A stretch of 17,943 nucleotides of DNA from assembly GCA_048615375.1 (NCBI GenBank), contig JBMCLJ010000019.1:1-17943 (forward strand). Reading direction: 5' to 3'. The notes under the pieces are model-generated. The model saw only the letters and a program-made list of their open reading frames with translations. It had not been told where the DNA came from and searched no databases. The stretch comes from JBMCLJ01 sp048615375 (GTDB lineage: Bacteria; Patescibacteriota; Dojkabacteria; JAOAGR01). Both the position numbers and the translations under genes were made by a program. Each line of letters opens with the position of its first letter. Position 1 is the first letter of the stretch. Shown here piece by piece: positions 7,303-13,757 of this stretch.

Positions 7303-7315
7303 GCTTCGTCTTATT
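7278..7315 (-). terminator. Convergent terminator of hpf and the surface-protein operon
   Basis: A perfect 12-bp stem, AATAAGACGAAG at 7285-7296 and CTTCGTCTTATT at 7304-7315, with a seven-base loop. On the minus strand it is followed by TTCTTTTTT-like sequence down to 7278, so it is a good hpf terminator. On the plus strand it contains the last codons and stop of the surface-protein gene and has little T-run, so it works there more weakly if at all. Confidence 0.8.
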
Positions 7316-7355
7316 ACTAAGGTTGGAACCTTGAGGTGTTATCCCGCGTGTTTCA

Positions 7356-7973
7356 TCATTTGATCTTATGCTCAAGAAGGCCATAACCCGATATGCCTTC
7401 TTCTCTCTGTACCCGATAAAGAACTGAATATCTTCCATTTGAAACATTCTTAAAAAGTAAGCACTCCTTTCCTGTCATTTCAAGTATCTGGATTGCTTCT
7501 GGGACGTGCAGGGGCGTATTGTCGTAAAAACTCCTTCTTTCCACAATTGAATTGCCTGTTATACTATCGTAGTACGCTTCAGTAACAGAACGTTCTTCTG
7601 ACTCTGGAAGAATACTGGCTTCTGGTGTTGCTGCGTACTCGGAGCCAGTACCAGTCGTCTTTTTCGTGTCTGTTCTTTTGTCTACGATTTTACCCAGTCT
7701 GTAATAAAACTTATCAGCAATTATATCTACAAGTTTGTATAAATCAGCACCTTTTTCTTTAACAATAAAACCAGTATTTGCCGCTTCAACGGTAAGACTG
7801 ATTTTATATGTTTTACCACTTTTCTCCGAATCTTTTACAACATTGCAATACATGGATATAATGTCCTTGGAGAGAGAGGGTTTTTTTTGAAGCTTTTTTG
7901 AAATGTATTGACTTACTGTCGGAGAATATGTAGTGTTAACAAATTTTGTTTGGATTTTTTGGTTGTTTTTCAT
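7356..7973 (-). CDS. hpf: Ribosome hibernation promoting factor, long form (HPF / RaiA family)
   Basis: HPF binds the decoding region of the 30S subunit in slow growth. The long form dimerises 70S ribosomes into 100S particles through its C-terminal domain. Seen: an N-terminal S30AE-like domain (about residues 8-102) with TYSPTVSQYISKKL, KISLTVEAANTGF and GADLYKLVDIIADKFYYRL. A low-complexity linker follows, then a C-terminal dimerisation domain from about residue 140 (RRSFYDNTPLHVPEAI, EMTGKECLLFKNVSNG, YSVLYRVQREEGISGYGLLE). The 205-residue length fits the long form. The start is bounded by an in-frame TAA three codons upstream. A GAGGAGGG sequence lies 13 bases upstream, a longer gap than usual. 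It is a single gene with its own promoter and the convergent terminator. Confidence 0.88.
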   Translation of the reverse strand: MKNNQKIQTKFVNTTYSPTVSQYISKKLQKKPSLSKDIISMYCNVVKDSEKSGKTYKISLTVEAANTGFIVKEKGADLYKLVDIIADKFYYRLGKIVDKRTDTKKTTGTGSEYAATPEASILPESEERSVTEAYYDSITGNSIVERRSFYDNTPLHVPEAIQILEMTGKECLLFKNVSNGRYSVLYRVQREEGISGYGLLEHKIK

Positions 7974-7998
7974 AGTTGTTTACTTTCCCTCCTCAATC

Positions 7999-8028
7999 AA
8001 TATACTAGCAGAATTTTTTTGAGTGTAA
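7999..8028 (-). promoter_or_regulatory. Promoter of hpf
   Basis: On the minus strand, TTACAC, an 18-base spacer and TATATT. The predicted start near 7992 falls inside the GAGGAGGG sequence (7994-7987), so the Shine-Dalgarno would lie at the very 5' end of a leader of about 19 bases. Confidence 0.45.
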
Positions 8029-8086
8029 ATATTTAACCGTAATATAAGGCTTTATGTCTATAGTGTTCAAGAAATGTTTAATATAA

Positions 8087-8092
8087 GATAAT
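8087..8092 (+). promoter_or_regulatory. -10 box of yidD (leaderless type)
   Basis: GATAAT ends five bases before ATG 8098. An alternative, TATAAG at 8082-8087, overlaps it. No convincing -35 is seen at the proper distance. Confidence 0.4.
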
Positions 8093-8097
8093 TGAGT

Positions 8098-8376
8098 ATG
8101 AAATATCTATTATTATTATTCATAAAAATGTATCAAATATTATTCTCATTTGATCATGGCATTCCTTCGAAATTATTTCCTCATGTGCGTATTTGCATAT
8201 ATCACCCCAGTTGTTCAGCTTATGGATATGAGTCAATAAAGCGATATGGTTCGATTATTGGAGGGTATCTTTCCATTCACCGTGTATTGCGTTGCGGACC
8301 ATGGTCTGAAGGCGGACTTGATCCAGTGAAAGACATTAATCTGAAGGGGTGGAAAAAGATTATTACTTATATTTAG
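8098..8376 (+). CDS. yidD: YidD, membrane protein insertion efficiency factor
   Basis: YidD is a small peripheral inner-membrane protein that assists YidC-dependent insertion of membrane proteins. The 92 residues contain the diagnostic family core: an amphipathic N-terminal helix, then CIYHPSCSAYGYESIKRYG, GGYLSIHRVLRCGPWSEGG and a final DPV. The cysteine positions CxxxPSCSxY and RCxPW match the family. Two starts are possible: TTG at 8092 (two extra residues) or ATG at 8098. I prefer the ATG because a -10 box overlaps the TTG. The gene stands apart from yidC and rnpA, its usual neighbours, and lies 59 bases before a SEDS cell-wall gene. Identification sure. Confidence 0.93.
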   Translation: MKYLLLLFIKMYQILFSFDHGIPSKLFPHVRICIYHPSCSAYGYESIKRYGSIIGGYLSIHRVLRCGPWSEGGLDPVKDINLKGWKKIITYI

Positions 8377-8404
8377 CGCATTTTGTAGAAACACATTTTG
8401 GGTG

Positions 8405-8410
8405 TATCAT
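8405..8410 (+). promoter_or_regulatory. Possible -10 box of the SEDS gene
   Basis: TATCAT lies 25 bases before ATG 8436, giving a leader of about 18 bases. The -35 is weak (TTGTAG at 8383-8388, 16-base spacer). No Shine-Dalgarno is visible in the leader. Confidence 0.3.
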
Positions 8411-8435
8411 ACGAACACACATAAACCCTTAGTGC

Positions 8436-9842
8436 ATGAATAAAGCATTTAAAATAGACATTCCTCTATTCATTGCTTCGATTACGATTATAGCGATTGG
8501 TCTTTTTACACTATTTTCATTAATGAATGCTGGTGGAGAAGGGAGGAATTCAATATTTGCTACAGCATTTACAAATCAACTGGTATTTGCACTTATTGGC
8601 ATATTACTATCCATCGCTGTATTTATGATTTCTCCAGTATACTTAAAGTTCCGCTTTATTATCATTGCAATATATGTCGGAACAATTATTCTCTTGATTG
8701 CTACCTTGATTTTTGGAAAGGATATTGAGGGTATCGAAGGAGTCAGGCGATGGATCACGATCGGTAGCACAACTCTCGAGGACGGTTCGGTAGTCGGCGG
8801 CATCACCATTCAGGCTTCTGAGTTTACAAAGTTTACTATGATATTGGTAATAGCGGGCATACTTACCCTTGTACACCCTGGAAAAGATCAGGGTAAGATC
8901 TCTCCTCAGAATAAAGCTCTGTATTATATCTATCAAAACAGAACATTACTGGTTTCTATAATTTTAAGCATATTTGTTATAGCAATGGTGTATGCCCAGA
9001 AGTCATTAAGTGTAACAATTGTAATTTCACTCATCTTATTCTCCGTCATTTTTGCTTCTTTGAAACATAAGTATTTTTTGCTCAGTTCTATCCATATTTT
9101 TCTCACATCGTTTATTGCAGCACAAGGAATTATTCCTGTAGCCTGGTCGTTGAAAATCGTATTGATTCTAAGTATACCAGTTGTAATAGGTATGTACTTT
9201 TTTATGAAGAAGAAATCCCTCGTTGTAATGTGTCTCATCTGTTTGGCAGGTATCTTTTCAGGGGTAGTTATCGCGAATCTTGTTTGGAATAACGTGCTTC
9301 AGGATTATATGAAAGAACGCGTAGAGACGTTCTTTGACCCTGACCGTGATGCCCAAAATGAAGGATTTCAACAGGAGCAGGCGAAAATTTCTATTGGTGC
9401 CGGGCAGTTTTTTGGTCAAGGTTTTCGGGAAGTAAGCGAGTATCAGGTAGAACAGCTGCCTGTCCCTACTACTGACTTTATTTTTGCAATTTTTGGCTAC
9501 AAATTCGGTTATCTAGGTACAACTATACTTGTATTACTGTATCTGGTGCTTATAGGAAGACTTTTTTACCTTGCTGACGTTATGCAGGATAGATATAGCA
9601 GCCTTGTACTTACAGGTATCGGAACAATGATATTAGTACAGTTCTTCTTTAATATCGGGATGAATCTGGACTTACTACCAGTTGGTGGTACCACACTTCC
9701 TCTGATGAGTGCTGGTGGTTCTTCACTTATTACGACGATGGTAGCGTTAGCATTTGCACAAAGTGTTATCGCTCACAATCATTTGGAAAAGAATGTTTAC
9801 AGGAGGCGCGATAAAGTGCTTATTAATGGCTGGAATGTGTAG
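8436..9842 (+). CDS. SEDS-family peptidoglycan glycosyltransferase (FtsW/RodA)
   Basis: SEDS proteins polymerise lipid II into glycan strands at the outer face of the membrane, together with a class B penicillin-binding protein. FtsW serves division and RodA elongation. The 468 residues have about ten hydrophobic helices. Family motifs in order: RRWITIG, then ITIQASEFTKF (the QPSE region), a long loop with ISIGAGQFFGQGF, then LPVPTTDFIFAIFGYKFGYLGT, where Asp347 sits at the conserved catalytic aspartate, and finally GMNLDLLPVGGTTLPLMSAGGSSL near the C-terminus. I cannot decide between FtsW and RodA from sequence by eye. The protein is longer than RodA because the central loops are extended. 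It converges on the 9852-10520 gene with only nine bases between stop codons and no terminator. Confidence 0.9.
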   Translation: MNKAFKIDIPLFIASITIIAIGLFTLFSLMNAGGEGRNSIFATAFTNQLVFALIGILLSIAVFMISPVYLKFRFIIIAIYVGTIILLIATLIFGKDIEGIEGVRRWITIGSTTLEDGSVVGGITIQASEFTKFTMILVIAGILTLVHPGKDQGKISPQNKALYYIYQNRTLLVSIILSIFVIAMVYAQKSLSVTIVISLILFSVIFASLKHKYFLLSSIHIFLTSFIAAQGIIPVAWSLKIVLILSIPVVIGMYFFMKKKSLVVMCLICLAGIFSGVVIANLVWNNVLQDYMKERVETFFDPDRDAQNEGFQQEQAKISIGAGQFFGQGFREVSEYQVEQLPVPTTDFIFAIFGYKFGYLGTTILVLLYLVLIGRLFYLADVMQDRYSSLVLTGIGTMILVQFFFNIGMNLDLLPVGGTTLPLMSAGGSSLITTMVALAFAQSVIAHNHLEKNVYRRRDKVLINGWNV

Positions 9843-9851
9843 GTGAATAAA

Positions 9852-10520
9852 CTACTTTTTTTCCAGTACCAATGCGTCTTCAGTAACTTTAAGTTGATAG
9901 GTTATTTCATTGTTCTGCACGTTAACTCCCGCGCTGGAAATGTTCACGCTTTGTGCAATCCAGTCATAGCTATCCGGGTTATCCTGAAGTCGCGTAGCGA
10001 ATTCGTCTGATCCACCATTAAGACTTTTTATAGTTCTTTCGAATCTATCCTCGTCTTCCGGGTCTCGAAAATCAGATTTTAAACGGTAAATCTTATATAC
10101 GGGTTTTACATTAGCCAGTGTCACCCAATCCTTCCATCGTATCATGTCCGCGTCAACAAAAAACTGATCTCCTGTCATTTCTACAACTACTTCCTCATCA
10201 GCAGAGCTGGCCTCCGAGCCAAAAATTGCCCAGAACCCTGACACATCGTTTACGGGCTTATACGTAACGGTAAAAGTTGGTTGATCATTGACGATAGTTT
10301 TTTCGGAGACAGTGATTTCCGCGGCTACTGTTTCCTGTGTAAATACACGAAAGGTGTGCAACCAGACTCCCGCCGCGACGATAGCTCCAATAATTAAAAA
10401 TATTGTAAGCAGCAAAACAGCTGAAGCGAGTAGAGTAGTAATACTTCGTTTCTTCTTGACCTTTGTTACTTTTTTTACGATTACCTGGGGTTTTTGAGGA
10501 GCTGATTGAGTTGTTGACAT
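9852..10520 (-). CDS. Single-pass membrane protein of unknown function
   Basis: 222 residues. A basic N-terminus (VIVKKVTKVKKKRS) is followed by one long hydrophobic helix at about residues 28-54 and then an extracytoplasmic or periplasm-like domain, so it is probably a type II membrane protein. Within the domain, GDQFFVDADMIRWKDW and KPVYKIYRLKSDF remind me of proteobacterial membrane proteins with a GDQW...KW...YRLDRL pattern, sometimes labelled efflux-related. That label has no firm basis and I do not transfer it. The start at 10520 is well supported: GATAAT ends five bases upstream and a TTGACG lies 17 bases before that. It is a stand-alone unit with no terminator visible before the convergent SEDS gene. 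Confidence 0.75.
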   Translation of the reverse strand: MSTTQSAPQKPQVIVKKVTKVKKKRSITTLLASAVLLLTIFLIIGAIVAAGVWLHTFRVFTQETVAAEITVSEKTIVNDQPTFTVTYKPVNDVSGFWAIFGSEASSADEEVVVEMTGDQFFVDADMIRWKDWVTLANVKPVYKIYRLKSDFRDPEDEDRFERTIKSLNGGSDEFATRLQDNPDSYDWIAQSVNISSAGVNVQNNEITYQLKVTEDALVLEKK

Positions 10521-10525
10521 GCTAT

Positions 10526-10554
10526 ATTATCTGATGTTGGAGATAGAACGTCAA
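10526..10554 (-). promoter_or_regulatory. Promoter of the 9852-10520 gene (leaderless type)
   Basis: On the minus strand, TTGACG at 10554-10549, a 17-base spacer and GATAAT at 10531-10526, then five bases to the ATG. Both hexamers match the consensus at five of six positions. This is the best leaderless-type promoter in the window. Confidence 0.7.
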
Positions 10555-10862
10555 CCTAATATAAGATGATCTACACTGTTAAGCTAGACTGTACAAGATG
10601 TATGCAAAAATGCACATTAATTGCGCAGATACACTTGGAGTAATATTACCCTCTGCAGACGAATATATTGAATTAATGTATAAATATTTTATTATTGCCA
10701 TAAGTTTAGCATGGCAAGGCATGACAGTATGTTCATGACCATGTTATGATGATAAATAATATAAGATATTGAAAATAAGTATGATATATATATAATATCC
10801 CGTTGTTCTATTCCCCGCTTGAATGCCACCGTTTGCAGTTTATAAGTGTACAGTGATTTAAC
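10555..10862 (+). other. AT-rich intergenic stretch, mostly empty
   Basis: No convincing gene. There is an inverted repeat TTGCCAT (10695-10701) and ATGGCAA (10711-10717) with a nine-base loop and no T-run. A 46-codon ORF at 10598-10738 has a hydrophobic end (YFIIAISLAW) and a weak TAGACT seven bases upstream. It could be a small membrane peptide but has no other support. The rest is TA-rich, including a run of TA repeats near 10783-10796. Confidence 0.3.
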
Positions 10863-10868
10863 TAGATT
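10863..10868 (+). promoter_or_regulatory. -10 box of the 10874 gene (leaderless type)
   Basis: TAGATT, the same hexamer as at 5109-5114, again ends exactly five bases before the ATG. The -35 region is poor. Confidence 0.45.
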
Positions 10869-10873
10869 TTTAT

Positions 10874-11587
10874 ATGTATTCACATCTATCACCATCACAA
10901 TCATCAAACTCACCAAACGCTCCCAGGATGTTCCTCTTCTACACAATTTCAGCCAGTGATACGAAAAAACGCTGGATACATAAAGCTCACGCACATGGCA
11001 AGCTGGTACTTGAAGAAGAGCGGATTATTATGCATATTTTTAAGAACTCATCGGAGCATATCTTCTCATTAGACGAACATGTCATTCAGCTACAGAATAA
11101 GCAGGGGTTACTACTGGATCAGAATTTACCTTCACAGGGTGTTTTCGACTCACAGTTTACGCCGTACCTGTCTGTCGGAAGTCATTCGCGTATGTTTACG
11201 GTGGCTCTGGTAGACGAACATCTTCATCGAAGGGATAGAAAAACGTACACATTCAGCTCAGCGAAAACCTATGGGGTACTGCTGCTTCACTTGCAGAAAT
11301 TACAAGGAAAGAAAGATAAACTCGGGGGATATCTTCACGTCCTGCAAAAAGACGAGAAGGATATATTTAGGGATTTGCTTGTTCCAAATATGGTTACGTT
11401 TATCCTGGCAATACTCACACTCCTTGTTTCGTTGCTTACCTTGTCTATTTCTCCCGAGTTCGCGCGAATACCGGTAGTATTATTCTTTATCGCAATCGTA
11501 GCGCTAGGCGCGATTTACCTGATAGGCTATGTGCGAGCTACAAACTACAGAAAACAGGTTAAGCAGATCCTGCGGGAAGAAGTATAG
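10874..11587 (+). CDS. Membrane protein with two C-terminal helices, unknown function
   Basis: I do not recognise this 237-residue protein. Residues 1-170 form a hydrophilic, mostly soluble domain with a Ser/Pro-rich first 18 residues and histidine-rich patches (HKAHAHGK, DEHLHRRDRK). Two adjacent hydrophobic helices follow at about residues 172-195 and 200-220, then a short basic tail (YRKQVKQILREE). A helical hairpin at the C-terminus with a cytoplasmic N-terminal domain is the simplest topology. There is no signal peptide. The start ATG is supported by the -10 box five bases upstream. An alternative start at the internal Met19 would remove the Ser/Pro segment. The gene lies 44 bases before the IS-associated accessory patch and has no visible terminator. 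Confidence 0.65.
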   Translation: MYSHLSPSQSSNSPNAPRMFLFYTISASDTKKRWIHKAHAHGKLVLEEERIIMHIFKNSSEHIFSLDEHVIQLQNKQGLLLDQNLPSQGVFDSQFTPYLSVGSHSRMFTVALVDEHLHRRDRKTYTFSSAKTYGVLLLHLQKLQGKKDKLGGYLHVLQKDEKDIFRDLLVPNMVTFILAILTLLVSLLTLSISPEFARIPVVLFFIAIVALGAIYLIGYVRATNYRKQVKQILREEV

Positions 11588-11613
11588 ACCCCGCATCCAC
11601 CATCTACTGAACT

Positions 11614-11623
11614 AAGAGGAGGT
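11614..11623 (+). promoter_or_regulatory. Strong Shine-Dalgarno of the 11632 ORF
   Basis: AAGAGGAGGT, eight bases before ATG 11632. It is the best ribosome binding site in a window where most genes have none, which helps decide this start and hints that the ORF has a different origin. Confidence 0.7.
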
Positions 11624-11631
11624 AAAATCCA

Positions 11632-11757
11632 ATGAGTTCAGAACAACAAATAATTAAAGAATCGATGAAGACGAAAAAGCTTTCCCATAGGGAAATGATC
11701 CGTCATCAGGCAATACTATTCAAGTTAAAAGGTCTAACCCATCGAGAGATAAGTTGA
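11632..11757 (+). pseudogene. Helix-turn-helix-like ORF fragment beside the IS
   Basis: 41 codons from an ATG with an ideal Shine-Dalgarno to TGA 11757. The end of the peptide, ILFKLKGLTHREIS, looks like the first helices of a helix-turn-helix domain of transposase or repressor type, which would normally continue with a recognition helix. A one-base shift after the stop gives VDLLDI, a plausible continuation, but this runs straight into the IS at 11772. The TGA lies 14 bases before the IS, so the insertion alone did not truncate it. A frameshift or nonsense change is also needed. The sequence to the right of the IS gives no clear remainder in one frame. It could also be a genuine small protein. 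Confidence 0.4.
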
Positions 11758-11766
11758 TTTACTTGA

Positions 11767-11771
11767 TATAA
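11767..11771 (+). repeat. Target-site duplication, left copy
   Basis: TATAA directly before the left IS end. The same five bases follow the right end at 12744-12748. The site is AT-rich, so a chance match cannot be excluded. Confidence 0.5.
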
Positions 11772-11786
11772 CAGGACTTACGCACC
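11772..11786 (+). repeat. IS terminal inverted repeat, left
   Basis: CAGGACTTACGCACC. It matches the reverse complement of the right end at 14 of 15 positions. The ancestral transposase stop (TAA at 11780-11778) lies within it. Confidence 0.85.
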
Positions 11787-12676
11787 GTCTAAATAGCTCA
11801 TTATATTAATCTTTTCTACATAATCCCTCTCTAAAGATGCTCTCATTTTTAACTCATACAGCGATGGAGATCCCCAAAGTGGTTATTCTGTTTGTGAAGT
11901 GAGTGACACTCACACTTCTCAAAACCCGGTTCAGACTTGATAAACCTGAATACTTCCTCAATCTTCCACCTGATACGGTAGACAGTACGCTGTTTTTTAC
12001 CATCTATCTCCAGATCATTCGTGATGAAGTATTTCTTACGGTGTCGTGTTACCTGCACCGATAGTTTGATATCCTTGAGCTTCCCCTGCTCAGTCCAATA
12101 GGGTCGTTTCCTGGTATGTACCTGCGTACCATTCAGTACACGGTTTGTCTTGCACTGGGAGTAAAACTTGAATCCACGGCTATCAAGGTACTTCATTATT
12201 TTGTCGCTTGCATAAAAGGAATCGAATAAAAAACCTTTTGGTTGGATCTGTAACGTGTACAGGCAGTACTCAAACAATTTGAGAGCAAGGTCTGTTTTGG
12301 TTTCTTTTTTTCCTGCCTGATAGATCTTCCACCCTACATGGAAGGTGAGACTCCCATTGGTTCATACCACAACCACAAGATGGTAACCCAGAATATATTT
12401 GTTTTTTCTGTGGGAAAATATCCATGAAAGGTTATCAAGTATATTTGCATAGGACTTATCAACATCGGTCTCATCTACGACAAGATAGCCATTATTGAGA
12501 TCTACAGCACGCAGAAAAAACTGAAGATACTGTCTCCAGGAAAACTTTTTTCCTAAGGCTCTGGTAAGAGCATCCTGAGAGAGCCTGGAAAACAAGGATA
12601 TACATCCTATATTAAATTTCCAGGGAGCCGATAGGAATGCTAAAAAATATGGTATTATTGTTTTAGGCAGATGCAT
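11778..12676 (-). pseudogene. IS4-superfamily transposase, interrupted by TGA and 3' frameshift
   Basis: The ATG at 12676 opens a frame that reads to 11849 (275 codons) except for one in-frame TGA at 12364-12362. The 28 codons after it continue the same frame with transposase-like sequence (TNGSLTFHVGWKIYQAG). The first catalytic Asp is in YLVVDETDVDKSY, the second in FLFDSFYAS, and Glu in the perfect YREK motif YRIRWKIEEVFRFIKSE. After QNNHF near 11865 the frame decays. The expected C-terminal tail appears in other frames (GISIAV, then ELKMRASLERDYVEKINIMS) up to a TAA inside the left inverted repeat. At least one nonsense change and one or two indels have therefore accumulated. Function: DNA cut-and-paste transposition, now probably lost. 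Confidence 0.85.
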
Positions 12677-12704
12677 ATTAGAGTCAGTAATATGTAATTC
12701 TGCC
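12666..12704 (-). promoter_or_regulatory. Hairpin covering the transposase start codon
   Basis: GGCAGA-TGCATATTA and TAATATGTA-(AT)-TCTGCC form an imperfect 15-bp stem with a seven-base loop. In minus-strand RNA it encloses the transposase ATG (12676-12674). A TATAAT box at 12714-12709 would start transcription near 12702, trimming the base of the stem. Read-through RNA would keep it whole. This resembles translation-blocking hairpins known in IS10 and IS50. The functional role is inference. Confidence 0.4.
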
Positions 12705-12727
12705 TATTATTATAAACTTTTTTACCT

Positions 12728-12742
12728 GGTGCGGAAGTCCTG
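12728..12742 (+). repeat. IS terminal inverted repeat, right
   Basis: GGTGCGGAAGTCCTG. Its reverse complement differs from the left end at one of 15 bases. It is followed by one base and then the TATAA duplication. Confidence 0.85.
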
Positions 12743-12743
12743 C

Positions 12744-13037
12744 TATAATTATATTTAACCACTATACGAGCAGCCAAGGCAAACCGCCGAGGTACAGATT
12801 TTTGGAAAAAGCCAGTGGAATTTTACACTTCCAATAGCAGCGTCTCTCGAATCCTCAATGGGCCAAAAATCTGACACGACTATCGATATTAGTACGTCGA
12901 CCCCTCGTTTACCTCCTACAAAATCATCATATGTTTCTGGACTTACTGCAGAATATAATTAAAAAAATGAACGAAGGGATTGAAAGCAATGAAGTAATTT
13001 AAGAATTGTTCATCACTCAACTGTATTGAGAATTGTG
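12744..13037 (+). other. Non-coding or eroded stretch right of the IS
   Basis: TATAA at 12744-12748 is the right target duplication. After it, each frame opens for only 30-45 codons. One (about 12755-12858) could read RAAKANRRGTDFWKKPVEF, another (about 12850-13000) RLSILVRRPLVYLLQNHH. They are in different frames, so an eroded gene interrupted by the IS is possible but not shown. No RNA gene or terminator is seen. Confidence 0.3.
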
Positions 13038-13043
13038 TATACT
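13038..13043 (+). promoter_or_regulatory. Possible -10 box of the PAP2 gene
   Basis: TATACT lies 12 bases before ATG 13056, giving a leader of about six bases. No good -35 is seen. Confidence 0.3.
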
Positions 13044-13055
13044 ACACTACATACC

Positions 13056-13757
13056 ATGACCCACAACTCACAATTCCAAAAATTCCTCAACTACCTCAAC
13101 AACAATATTTTTTACATCTTTAATGCCAGCATTTTATCGTTCTCTGTGCTACTATTCTTTTATTTGCTCAAGAGAATTGAACCGCCACATTCGGTGGCAG
13201 TCCTCGACACAAAACTGAGTGCATACTTTATGAACGCGAGGCTTGCCTGGCTTGATAGAATAATGAAAGTTATTACTACACTTGGTGACCCTGGTATGGT
13301 AGCGTTTTTTTCTATACTTCTCGCCTACTATTTTTACAGAAATAAGAATTGGAATACGCTCGTCGCTTTCAGTGTTGCTATCGGTGGTGGTGGATTCTTT
13401 GTCTGGATCACGAAACGACTTATTAAACGCGATCGTCCAGTACTCCTTGATACCCTTGGCCCGCAACGTACTTCATACAGTTTTCCCAGCGGGCATAGCT
13501 TCGGTGCTGTGCTATTATATGGCTTTTCTATGTATATTGTACATAGTATGTGTACTTCAGGCATTTCCAAGGCACTTACTGTATCAATATTCATAGCATT
13601 AATACTACTTGTAGGCTTTAGTAGAGTATATTCCGGCAGGCACTATCTTTCAGACGTTCTCGCCAGTTACTCCGCGGGATCCGCTTGGCTCGCCCTCATT
13701 GTCAGTGCACTTAAAACCAGACAAGCAACTACACAAAAAGGATTTACTCTAGAGTGA
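13056..13757 (+). CDS. PAP2-family membrane lipid phosphatase
   Basis: Type 2 phosphatidic acid phosphatases remove phosphate from phosphatidate, undecaprenyl pyrophosphate or related lipids at the membrane surface through a histidine phosphoenzyme. All three family motifs are intact in this 233-residue protein: KRLIKRDRP (K-x6-RP), FPSGHS, and SRVYSGRHYLSD (SR-x5-H-x3-D with the nucleophilic His). About six hydrophobic helices surround them, with the motifs in the loops as expected. I chose the ATG at 13056; a TTG at 13026 would add ten residues but lies upstream of the likely -10 box. Undecaprenyl-pyrophosphate recycling (BcrC-like) or phosphatidate turnover are both possible. The 3' end overlaps that of a lipid kinase on the other strand, which suggests opposing roles. 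Confidence 0.9.
   Translation: MTHNSQFQKFLNYLNNNIFYIFNASILSFSVLLFFYLLKRIEPPHSVAVLDTKLSAYFMNARLAWLDRIMKVITTLGDPGMVAFFSILLAYYFYRNKNWNTLVAFSVAIGGGGFFVWITKRLIKRDRPVLLDTLGPQRTSYSFPSGHSFGAVLLYGFSMYIVHSMCTSGISKALTVSIFIALILLVGFSRVYSGRHYLSDVLASYSAGSAWLALIVSALKTRQATTQKGFTLE

Larger units (their letters stand above)
11772..12743 (-). mobile_element. Decayed insertion sequence, IS4 superfamily (YREK type)
   Basis: The element is 972 bp. It is bounded by 15-base inverted repeats (CAGGACTTACGCACC left; the reverse complement of the right end reads CAGGACTTCCGCACC, one mismatch) and flanked by TATAA on both sides. It has one transposase gene on the minus strand with a DDE catalytic triad and the Y-x2-R-x3-E-x6-K signature. 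The boundary could shift by one base on either side. YREK, a 5-bp duplication and this length fit the group split from IS4 (ISH3 or IS1634 type). I do not choose between them. The transposase is broken, so the copy is probably immobile unless helped in trans. Confidence 0.85.

Noticed and set aside
8576..9238. Three minus-strand ORFs of 77-101 codons inside the SEDS gene
   Set aside because: They overlap strongly supported SEDS coding sequence and show only antisense composition.
10783..10796. Short TA repeat as a tandem-repeat locus
   Set aside because: Only a few units in an AT-rich gap; this is expected by chance.
12362..12364. TGA recoded as an amino acid throughout the genome
   Set aside because: Well supported genes (hpf, PAP2, cmk, the ABC permease, the surface protein) end in TGA, so the host reads it as stop.
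11632..13000. A single gene interrupted by the IS and continuing on the right side
   Set aside because: After removing the IS and one TATAA no frame continues the left ORF without extra changes, and the right side opens only in short unrelated frames.
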